Shown here in pieces: positions 8,567 to 15,018 of a stretch of DNA of 21,707 nt; positions within the stretch are counted from its first letter, which is position 1; the number at the start of each line of letters is the position of its first letter. The translations under genes were made by a program, and so were the position numbers. The notes beneath the pieces are model-generated. The model searched no databases. It saw only the letters and a list, made by a program, of their open reading frames with translations, and was not told the DNA's origin. Source of the stretch: Chitinophaga pinensis (GTDB lineage: Bacteria; Bacteroidota; Bacteroidia; Chitinophagales; Chitinophagaceae); the NCBI GenBank assembly GCA_945866165.1, contig CAMBGO010000010.1, positions 1 to 21,707 on the forward strand, written 5' to 3'.

Positions 8567-10549
8567 TTATTTCAAAAATTTATTATACCAATCGATATGG
8601 CGCTGATAACGGTGTATTATATAGCTTGGAACTGACACACCATGATTCTGATTTGGGTAAATAACCAACTCCGAAGGTATCCCTACATGCTTGAACGCTT
8701 GGTACATTTGTTCAGCTCCGGCTACAGGCACATTGAAGTCATTCTGACTGGCCATGAACAAGGTTGGCGTTTTGATCTGGTTTACCTTCAAATAAGGATA
8801 AGATAGGTCAACCCACTTTTTGAAATTATTCCATGGGGTACCCAATTCCTCATCATATTGCGTAACATATTGGTCGGTGCCATACATGGTAAACTGAAAT
8901 GAACTACCTGCTCCACTCACAGCAGCCTTGAAACGCTTATCGGTTGCAATGGTATAATTGGTCAAAATACCTCCATAGCTCCATCCACCAATGGCCAACT
9001 TAGAAGAATCTGCAATGCCATCCTTAATTAACTGATTTGCTATTGCTATGATATCTTTCACTTCTTTATTACCCCAATCTGCAAAAATAGCTTTGGCATA
9101 AGCATAGCCCCTTCCACTGCTACCGCGGTAATTAACCGCTGCTACTGCAAAACCTGCAGCAGCAAGAACTTGCCTTGCTTGGTCAAAAGAATATTCATCT
9201 TGGGCAACGGGACCACCATGGATAAATAAAACCAACGGAAGCTTCTTTGCAGTGGAATCTGCTAAGTATAAAATTCCTGAAACAACATTTTTATCAGAAG
9301 AAACTGCCTGAATACCTTTTACAAAAATCTTTTTTGTGTTGGCAACATAATCAGACTGTATGTTTGTCACTTTGCGTGGCTTATCATTCTCGAAAGTATA
9401 AATCTCATTCGGTGTGTTTGGATCGCTGTAAAGCGCAATCATTTGCCCTGCCCTGTTTGCTGAAAGTGAATTATATACTGCCTCAGCATTTGTAACGTTG
9501 TTATAACCCCCTTTAACTGCATCAAACTTGAGTATGTTTTGCTTACGGTCATCCTCAACCAATGCATAGATCATTTTAGAATCACCAGCCCAGGTGTAGC
9601 TAACAATAGGCCTGTCGAGCGATGCGGAAAGAATATTAATTTTCCCGGTACTTAGTTCCGCGACACATAGTTGTGCCTGGTCGTACATATTGAAATTATC
9701 CTCAGAAGTTGTTTGCAAAAAAGAAACATATTTGTCGTCGGCACTAAACTTAGGACTGCTATTGCTTCCTTTGAATGTAGTTAGTTGGGTTATTTTTTTA
9801 TTGTTCTTTAAGTCAAGTAAAAAAATATCGGAATTTGAATTGCGATCAGGTTCAGCAGTTGTATTACTTACATATACGATTGTATTCCCGTCATTGCTGA
9901 AAGATGCATCTACTTCATTGAAATTGCCTTTTGTGAGGGTATCAAGTTTTTTTGAAGCAATATCAAATAAATATATGTGTGATTTTCTATTGTCGAGATA
10001 CCCTTCATAGTCTTGTTTGAATTTGTATCGATCAATCTCATAAGGCTTTCTAACTTTCGACTTTGCTGTATCCGCTGTACTTGGATCGCCAATAACCAAT
10101 AGCATTTGCTTGCTATCATTGCTCCATGCATAAGACTCGATATCGCCTTTTACTTCTGTAACCTGCACGGGTTCGCCGCCCCTTCTGTCCATCACAAATA
10201 TTTGTCGATAGTCACTTGCCTTTGCATCGCCCTTGGGCATGGTAAGAAATGAAATGTATTTTCCATCAGGGCTCCAATTGGCTCCTCCTGGATTTTTGGT
10301 TTGTTCAGTTAGGCAAATTGTCTCTTTGCCATCCAAGCTTACCATATATAGCCTAGAATAAAAAGCGTCTTTAGCTGAATCCGCCTTTGACAGATTGTAA
10401 AGAACCCATTGGCCGTCTGGTGAAATTTTTGGATTTTGAATTTGCTTCCACAAATAAACATCAGTAGGTAAAATTGACCTTGATGCATTTTGTGATTGAG
10501 CCGAAATGAAAAGGCCAATTGAAATAAGCAAGGATAAAATATATTTCAT
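8567..10549 (-). CDS. Exported S9-family (prolyl oligopeptidase-type) serine peptidase
   Basis: S9 enzymes cleave short peptides, usually as dipeptidyl- or acylaminoacyl-peptidases. The 660-residue protein has a signal peptide (1-20, ending SAQSQ), placing it in the periplasm or at the outer membrane. WD40/PD40-type propeller repeats follow (ISPDGQWVLY at 42-51, WSPDGKYISF at 92-101, FSNDGNTIVYVS at 217-228, FSADDKYVSF at 268-277). The C-terminal alpha/beta-hydrolase domain starts at about 415. The triad is Ser524 in GGWSYGG, Asp604 in SQNDFNVPV and His636 in NQNHGVS; HGGP (444-447) forms the oxyanion region. Exact specificity (DPP-IV-like or acylaminoacyl) is unclear. The gene is directly upstream of susC-susD on the same strand, suggesting a role in processing peptides for or after uptake. 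Its start codon sits in a hairpin (see separate entry). Confidence 0.92.
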   Translation of the reverse strand: MKYILSLLISIGLFISAQSQNASRSILPTDVYLWKQIQNPKISPDGQWVLYNLSKADSAKDAFYSRLYMVSLDGKETICLTEQTKNPGGANWSPDGKYISFLTMPKGDAKASDYRQIFVMDRRGGEPVQVTEVKGDIESYAWSNDSKQMLLVIGDPSTADTAKSKVRKPYEIDRYKFKQDYEGYLDNRKSHIYLFDIASKKLDTLTKGNFNEVDASFSNDGNTIVYVSNTTAEPDRNSNSDIFLLDLKNNKKITQLTTFKGSNSSPKFSADDKYVSFLQTTSEDNFNMYDQAQLCVAELSTGKINILSASLDRPIVSYTWAGDSKMIYALVEDDRKQNILKFDAVKGGYNNVTNAEAVYNSLSANRAGQMIALYSDPNTPNEIYTFENDKPRKVTNIQSDYVANTKKIFVKGIQAVSSDKNVVSGILYLADSTAKKLPLVLFIHGGPVAQDEYSFDQARQVLAAAGFAVAAVNYRGSSGRGYAYAKAIFADWGNKEVKDIIAIANQLIKDGIADSSKLAIGGWSYGGILTNYTIATDKRFKAAVSGAGSSFQFTMYGTDQYVTQYDEELGTPWNNFKKWVDLSYPYLKVNQIKTPTLFMASQNDFNVPVAGAEQMYQAFKHVGIPSELVIYPNQNHGVSVPSYIIHRYQRHIDWYNKFLK

Positions 10550-10581
10550 GATTGTTGCATTTGTGTAAATGTAACAATCAT
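10546..10581 (-). CDS. Possible 11-codon leader ORF overlapping the S9 start (ATGA)
   Basis: On the minus strand an ATG at 10581-10579 opens an 11-residue frame, MIVTFTQMQQS. Its TGA (10548-10546) overlaps the S9 peptidase ATG (10549-10547) as ATGA, an arrangement typical of translational coupling. Both ATGs lie in the arms of one hairpin. The frame is short enough to occur by chance, and no Shine-Dalgarno sequence supports it. Confidence 0.25.
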   Translation of the reverse strand: MIVTFTQMQQS

Positions 10582-10582
10582 G
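10547..10582 (-). promoter_or_regulatory. 16-bp hairpin/palindrome covering the S9 peptidase start codon
   Basis: Arms of 16 nt at 10547-10562 (plus strand CATGATTGTTGCATTT) and 10567-10582 are complementary except at one position, with a 4-nt loop GTGT. The left arm contains the S9 start codon. In the mRNA the odd position is an A-C mismatch, still leaving 15 pairs. It may act as a start-codon-sequestering structure or as a DNA operator. The remaining gap up to 10689 shows no further clear signal and no U-rich terminator for the pspC gene. Confidence 0.6.
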
Positions 10583-10689
10583 TGTTTTAATCCTAAAAAA
10601 AATTCAAAATATTATCCTGCATGTTTTCCATGTTGAATCCCACAAAAAGATTTACACGTCTATATTAAACGATTTTATTGAACTGAATG

Positions 10690-12858
10690 CTACCCACCTA
10701 TCCTCAGAAGTGAAAGAGCTGAAAATAATATTCGGCCAGCTTGATAGGCAGGTGCATGGGTTGTGTTGGGCTCAACATCTTTGTCAATATCATAGTCTAT
10801 TTTTTTACTTATGCTAGTATGCTCTTCCAATTCCTTTTCTATTTTCATTTTAAGCTGATCATCGTTACTATCATCCCTTTGTTTATTTCTATTTTTTCTA
10901 CGGGGTGGCTCTTCATCTTCCGCTTGGTCTTTAAACTTTTTTTCTACCCCGCGTTCGGTCATAATATACCAAACACCCGGACGCCATAAATAATTATCAT
11001 TCTCATATTCATCCCAATCAATCGTAAGTCCATCTTTATTTGTTCTGAGTGAATATGACATAAGATTATTGGCCCTTCTACTAATATATATTTCCTTTCC
11101 AACGGGCACTTCAATTTCAACCCTAACATGCTGATTCCTGAATTTTGTTTTGTTTGTAATTGGAAATGAAATTGGCACACTAAGAATACTATCGGCTTGG
11201 CTTACAGGGAATGATATTTGTTCAGCAATTTCTTCTGCCTCTCTTGATGAGGATGACCTGGCCCTTTTGATGGTGCTTACATGGAAATTAGAATCAATGC
11301 TTTTTGCCAATCGAACACTAATGTTTCCAATTAATAAGCTATCATCAGATGCGGAAAGACGAATGACACTTTCAGAATCAATATCATCATCATTATCCCC
11401 AAAATTGAAATTTAAATCCATAGGATAATACCTGCCCTCAGCATCTTTAAATTCAACTTGCATTTTTCCAGTAGAAGGTTGAACAATACCCACTTCATTT
11501 CTAAGTTGTCCGGAACGTTTGAATTGTTTTGTGATTGAAGCGGCAAGTAAAATCACACTCACCCAACCCAATGTCCACAAGGTACCCAGGGTATAGGAGA
11601 GATAATGATTACGACGCTTAATGCCTGCAATGGTTCTCACCAACCATATTATTATTGAAACAACAGGTACAAAAATGAAAAGAATCAATGTGCCCCAAGC
11701 ATAAACCTGAATCCAAGTTCCATCGGGCATAAATTCTCTAAGTGGCATAACCACTGCACCAGCTGCTATCAAACCAAATGAAGCCATTAAGAGTGCAAAT
11801 GCAATGATGCTAAGTATGAAAAAGAAGAATACTTTTATAAGCGTTAAAATAAAATTACCAAATCGAGACCCGCTCTGTCTTATTGCTGGACCGGCTTCTC
11901 CAGAAAATCGTTGGGCTGCTTCCTTGGCTTCATTTTTCATATCGCCTGCACGTTTCGCAAAATCAGACTTCCATTTGTCAGCATTGTCAGTGAAATTTTT
12001 TTTAACCCCTTGAAGTTCGTCTTGAACTTTGTTCTTGATTGACTCTAGGTCAACTTTCTCTCCCTTCATTTCCATTTTCTCAGAAGCAGTAATTGCCTTT
12101 GGAATTACTGCCCATAATATGAGATAAGTTAGGGTTAAGGTTCCTGAAAAAGAAACGATTGGTACAAAAAAAGGATAGGTTATAACTTTAAAAAATCCCA
12201 ATACCACAGGAAGGATAAAAATCAACCTTGGTATCCACACTGCTATATTAAAATAATTTGCAATGCCACTGCATACACCTGCAAGCACACGTCTATCAGC
12301 ATCTCTATACAATCTTCTTGTGAGTTTATTTTCAATAAACCTTGTAGGAAGTATCGCCCATAGGATGATATAAATCAATAAGCCTGTACCGAAAGCCCCG
12401 AGGGTAAATAAAGCGAATATCACACGTATGATGGTTGTGTCAATTCTCAAATAGGTACTCAACCCACTACATACTCCTCCTAACATCTTATCATGTTCAT
12501 TTCTGAAAAGCGATCCGCGTGGCTCAAATGCATTATTTGTTTTGCTCGATGTAGTATTTGAAGATGTTGTTGTTGAAGCAAAATCCACAGAATCGCCATC
12601 AAATTCTTCGGGTCTACCAATGCTGGCAATGATTGCAGCAACAGTCGCCTCAGTAATCAATGGCTCTGCAGCATTCTTCAATTTTTCAGAAAAGAGTTCT
12701 GCAATGCGGTTTTCAATATCATTGATGATTTCTTCTTTGCCTTCTTCATTTGCAAAATGGCGTTGTAGGCTCTCAACATATTTCTTTAATTCCGCATATG
12801 CCTCTTCTTCGATTGGAATAACGCGACCTTGGAAATTTATATTAATTACTTTTTTCAT
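10690..12858 (-). CDS. Membrane protein with two PspC domains
   Basis: The 722-residue protein opens with a cytoplasmic region (1-112) of helical, acidic character. Two successive PspC domains follow: the first at about 114-171 (MLGGVCSGLSTYLRID...LLIYIILWAILP), the second at about 181-253 (VLAGVCSGIANYFNI...LTYLILWAVIP). A charged linker of coiled-coil type (260-330) leads to three more membrane segments (about 336-370, 385-410, 422-442). A beta-rich domain at about 450-640 precedes a highly charged tail. PspC domains are known from the phage-shock membrane-stress response, where PspC is an inner-membrane sensor and partner of PspB. No pspA, pspB or pspF is nearby. It lies 28 bp after padR and is surely co-transcribed with it, a pairing I believe recurs in this phylum. 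Specific function unknown; membrane-stress sensing is inference. Confidence 0.82.
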   Translation of the reverse strand: MKKVININFQGRVIPIEEEAYAELKKYVESLQRHFANEEGKEEIINDIENRIAELFSEKLKNAAEPLITEATVAAIIASIGRPEEFDGDSVDFASTTTSSNTTSSKTNNAFEPRGSLFRNEHDKMLGGVCSGLSTYLRIDTTIIRVIFALFTLGAFGTGLLIYIILWAILPTRFIENKLTRRLYRDADRRVLAGVCSGIANYFNIAVWIPRLIFILPVVLGFFKVITYPFFVPIVSFSGTLTLTYLILWAVIPKAITASEKMEMKGEKVDLESIKNKVQDELQGVKKNFTDNADKWKSDFAKRAGDMKNEAKEAAQRFSGEAGPAIRQSGSRFGNFILTLIKVFFFFILSIIAFALLMASFGLIAAGAVVMPLREFMPDGTWIQVYAWGTLILFIFVPVVSIIIWLVRTIAGIKRRNHYLSYTLGTLWTLGWVSVILLAASITKQFKRSGQLRNEVGIVQPSTGKMQVEFKDAEGRYYPMDLNFNFGDNDDDIDSESVIRLSASDDSLLIGNISVRLAKSIDSNFHVSTIKRARSSSSREAEEIAEQISFPVSQADSILSVPISFPITNKTKFRNQHVRVEIEVPVGKEIYISRRANNLMSYSLRTNKDGLTIDWDEYENDNYLWRPGVWYIMTERGVEKKFKDQAEDEEPPRRKNRNKQRDDSNDDQLKMKIEKELEEHTSISKKIDYDIDKDVEPNTTHAPAYQAGRILFSALSLLRIGG

Positions 12859-12886
12859 TTATTATATATTTAAGTGTGTTTAGTGT

Positions 12887-13306
12887 TTAGGGTTTAAGGT
12901 TAGTTTGATGTTGTTGATCAGTTGGTCGATCTTTTATTTTTTCCTCCACTCCTTGATCAACGATCTTTTCATCTGTAATATTTTTATTGATGACCCTTTC
13001 AACCGCTCCACTCATTTCTTTCCAAGTGCTCTCCAGCTCAGCATAAAAAGCGGCTCCTTTTTCTGTGAGCGTAAAATATTTTCTGGGAGGTCCACCGGAA
13101 CTCTCAACCCAACGATAAGAAAGTAGGTCTGCATTTTTCAAACGGGTAAGCAATGGGTATAGCGTTCCTTCTAAAATTTGTAGGTTGGCTGATTTCATTT
13201 CCTCAATGATATCACTGGGATAAGCCTCGCCTCTTTTGATAATGGATAGGATGCAAAATTCCAGCACACCTTTTCTCATCTGGCTCTGCGTATTTTCTAT
13301 GTTCAT
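12887..13306 (-). CDS. PadR-family transcriptional regulator
   Basis: This is a 139-residue protein with the PadR winged-helix fold at about 8-88: MRKGVLEFCILSIIKRGEAYPSDIIEEM, then EGTLYPLLTRLKNADLLSYRW and the wing GGPPRKYFTLTEKG. A short C-terminal dimerisation helix (about 90-105) and a charged tail rich in Asp, Lys and Gln complete it. PadR proteins are usually repressors of adjacent membrane or transport genes and commonly control themselves. Here the target is most likely its own operon with the double-PspC protein. A palindrome (13365-13381) lies just upstream of its -7 box. An internal Met10 could also serve as start; the -7 box places transcription start about 30 nt before the annotated ATG, which agrees with either. 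Confidence 0.92.
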   Translation of the reverse strand: MNIENTQSQMRKGVLEFCILSIIKRGEAYPSDIIEEMKSANLQILEGTLYPLLTRLKNADLLSYRWVESSGGPPRKYFTLTEKGAAFYAELESTWKEMSGAVERVINKNITDEKIVDQGVEEKIKDRPTDQQHQTNLKP

Positions 13307-13342
13307 GGTCTGATTTTATCTATTTAAGATCGAATTGAAACA

Positions 13343-13350
13343 CAAAAATA
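13343..13350 (-). promoter_or_regulatory. -7 promoter box of padR-pspC
   Basis: The minus strand reads TATTTTTG at 13350-13343, a full match to TAnnTTTG. No TTTG is present at the -33 distance; the palindrome at 13365-13381 occupies that region instead. Predicted leader is about 30 nt. Confidence 0.55.
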
Positions 13351-13364
13351 GTGAATTATAGAAT

Positions 13365-13381
13365 ACTATGTATTGCATAGT
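13365..13381. promoter_or_regulatory. Candidate PadR operator palindrome
   Basis: ACTATG (13365-13370), a 5-nt spacer TATTG, then CATAGT (13376-13381) form a perfect 6+6 inverted repeat containing ATGT-like half-sites. It starts 14 nt upstream of the -7 box, where the -33 element would be, so a bound PadR dimer would block RNA polymerase. Confidence 0.45.
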
Positions 13382-13427
13382 AGTATGTTTTATTAAAGTT
13401 TCTGTTAAATGGTAATAATTCCCTTTT

Positions 13428-13646
13428 TTAGTGAAAAAAGTGGGGATCTTCCTTATACTCACCCACCAAAAAATAAACAACGCACGCTGCCATTAATAAA
13501 ATAAACATCGGCTCCAGCACTACTTCCTTCAATACTTCCAATAAAACACGGTCTTCCTTAATTTCAAAAGAATTATTTCCATGCTGCGTGCGACTGGCTT
13601 CAACTTGTTCGGAATTAAGTCCATTTGTTGTTGTGTCTATGTTCAT
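13428..13646 (-). pseudogene. Remnant of a cation-transporting P-type ATPase (N-terminus only)
   Basis: The frame reads MNIDTTTNGLNSEQVEAS...HGNNSF...LLEVLKEVVLEPMFILLMAACVVYFLVGEYKE, which fits the N-terminal cation-ATPase domain plus the first transmembrane helix of type II (Ca2+-like) P-type ATPases. After GEYKE the frame continues DPHFFH and stops. The roughly 750 residues with the phosphorylation site DKTGT, the nucleotide-binding domain and the other helices are absent from the following bases in every frame. The gene was therefore cut by a deletion whose edge is near 13440, next to the padR promoter. I chose the Met at 13646 rather than an in-frame ATG at 13694 because the extra residues do not look like family sequence. 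A short functional protein is unlikely but not excluded. Confidence 0.72.
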
Positions 13647-13694
13647 CAGAAGCAATTTACATTTTAATTTTTTGAGTAAAGATCGCGTCAGCAA

Positions 13695-14062
13695 TAATAT
13701 AAGATATAGTAATAATTTACCTATGCGTATGTTAATTAGAGAGGTTGTAACAAAGTAATTTGTTAATTAGTAATATTAAAAGCAATGAAATTAAATACCA
13801 TATATGTGACATAAGTGAACAGCGTTAAGATTGAGAAAACCTTTTATGACATCTATAACAAAATTTTTAAATAAGTCATAAATAACATAAAATAAAGGTT
13901 GTAAATTCACAAGTGAACCCGCCGGTTTATGTAGAAAAACAAATAAAAAAATCAACTTTATAATACCACTTGTTAATCACATATGAAAATTCGATAAACA
14001 TAATTCATACGCTAACAAAGACTAAAAAAAAATAAAGATCATCTGAATATAAAAAGATAGAA
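13695..14062. other. Gene-free AT-rich gap
   Basis: This stretch separates the divergent ATPase remnant and the plug-domain gene. It is strongly A/T-biased, with many stops in all frames and no long repeat, terminator or consensus promoter that I can defend. The promoter of the plug-domain gene must lie here. Confidence 0.6.
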
Positions 14063-14890
14063 ATGAAAAAAACGATCAGCCTTATTTTGATTTCAATAAT
14101 TTCCTTCGGAGCCTATGCACAAAAATTAAATTCTGAAAAAGAACTTGAAGTACTGCGCTTATTAAATAAGTATTTTTCAACGGCATCAATATCAAATTCA
14201 GACTTAAGATCATTTCATATTTTTCATGATACATTAATTATTTTTCATTCAAGTATTATTGAAGGAAAAACTGTTACAACCAATGATACAACCCTGATAG
14301 CGTTGGAGCAAATTGGAAAACTAAACCTCATAAAAGGAAAAAGCAATAATGAATTAGCAGGTTTAGGACTTGAATTCATACCCCTAAAAAACAGTCAGTT
14401 TAAAAAGGGAGAGCCTGTATCACCCAATTCAACAATCACTGATCAACAACTTGCAAGTACAAATGGTACACTTGTCCAAAAAATGTCTGGACAGTCGGCA
14501 GGAGTGCTTGTTGGAAACGACAACTCTCCTGGCGGAACACCTAAAGTACGTATCAGGGGAATTGGTTCTGTGAATGCAAACAGCAATCCATTATATATTG
14601 TTGATGATGTTCCCATTACAAATATCAATACTATTAATCCTGATGATATCGCTTCTGTTGAAGTATTGAAAGACCCATCATCTACAGCCATGTATGGCGT
14701 TCGCGGAGCAAATGGAGTAGTACTCATCAAAACCAAAAGGGGTGGAGAAGAAGAGGTAATTCCCAATGAGCTACAAAAACAAAAAGAACTTTCCTATGTG
14801 CTTTGGACTTTTGGTGATAAAGCCACCGAGATCAAAAAAACCAAAGAAGGTAAAAAACTAATTGAACTTATAAAGTCTATCAAAGAATAG
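14063..14890 (+). CDS. Exported stand-alone TonB-receptor plug-domain protein (no beta-barrel)
   Basis: The 275-residue protein has a signal peptide (1-20, ending AYAQ), an unrecognised region (about 21-120), and a complete SusC-type plug domain (about 125-228). Conserved plug motifs are QSAGVLV (144-150), VRIRGIGSVNANSNPLYIVDDVPI (162-185), SVEVLKDPSSTAMYGVRGANGVVLIKTKRG (198-227). They align block by block with the plug of the susC product in this window. A lysine-rich helical tail (about 230-275) follows in place of the roughly 700-residue barrel. The frame ends at a normal stop, and the DNA beyond holds no barrel sequence. One change is DDVPI where SusC plugs have DGVPI. It cannot be a transporter alone. 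A periplasmic partner of TonB or of a full receptor, or a domesticated receptor fragment, are both possible. It stands alone in its operon as far as seen. Confidence 0.82.
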   Translation: MKKTISLILISIISFGAYAQKLNSEKELEVLRLLNKYFSTASISNSDLRSFHIFHDTLIIFHSSIIEGKTVTTNDTTLIALEQIGKLNLIKGKSNNELAGLGLEFIPLKNSQFKKGEPVSPNSTITDQQLASTNGTLVQKMSGQSAGVLVGNDNSPGGTPKVRIRGIGSVNANSNPLYIVDDVPITNINTINPDDIASVEVLKDPSSTAMYGVRGANGVVLIKTKRGGEEEVIPNELQKQKELSYVLWTFGDKATEIKKTKEGKKLIELIKSIKE

Positions 14891-14931
14891 AAATCATAAC
14901 ACTTGTTCATTTATATATCCCTACATATGTT

Positions 14932-14948
14932 GATCATGGGCAATGATC
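14932..14948. repeat. Small inverted repeat before the serine hydrolase gene
   Basis: GATCAT (14932-14937) and ATGATC (14943-14948) form a 6+6 palindrome with a 5-nt spacer, 70 bp before the serine hydrolase ATG. It could be an operator or the weak terminator of the plug-domain gene. The length is not beyond chance. Confidence 0.3.
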
Positions 14949-14988
14949 TGATAAATTGACTTTGCTTCTCCTTTAAATAATAATTTCA

Positions 14989-15018
14989 ATCCCTTAACTT
15001 TAAGAACAAATAAGGGAT
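14989..15018 (+). promoter_or_regulatory. Inverted repeat with internal TAACTTTA box at the serine hydrolase start
   Basis: Arms ATCCCTTA (14989-14996) and TAAGGGAT (15011-15018) end directly before the ATG at 15019. Within and between the arms lies TAACTTTAAGA (14995-15005), a -7-like element (TAnnTTTA) placed 24 nt before the ATG. The same 11 nt occur 25 nt before the penicillin-acylase gene start. No -33 TTTG is found at proper spacing. Confidence 0.45.

Noticed and set aside
12542..12883. 113-codon open frame on the plus strand opposite the PspC-domain gene
   Set aside because: It lies wholly over the start of the well-supported minus-strand pspC gene and its translation shows no family features; it is an antisense shadow. 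The same holds for the other frames opposite SusC, SusD, GcvT, S9 and the metalloprotease.
13428..13694. Longer 88-codon version of the ATPase remnant starting at 13694
   Set aside because: The 16 extra residues are basic and do not look like the start of a P-type ATPase; the Met at 13646 directly precedes family-like sequence.
13428..14890. Mobile element explaining the ATPase truncation and plug-only gene
   Set aside because: No transposase, integrase, terminal inverted repeats or target-site duplications could be found around these genes.
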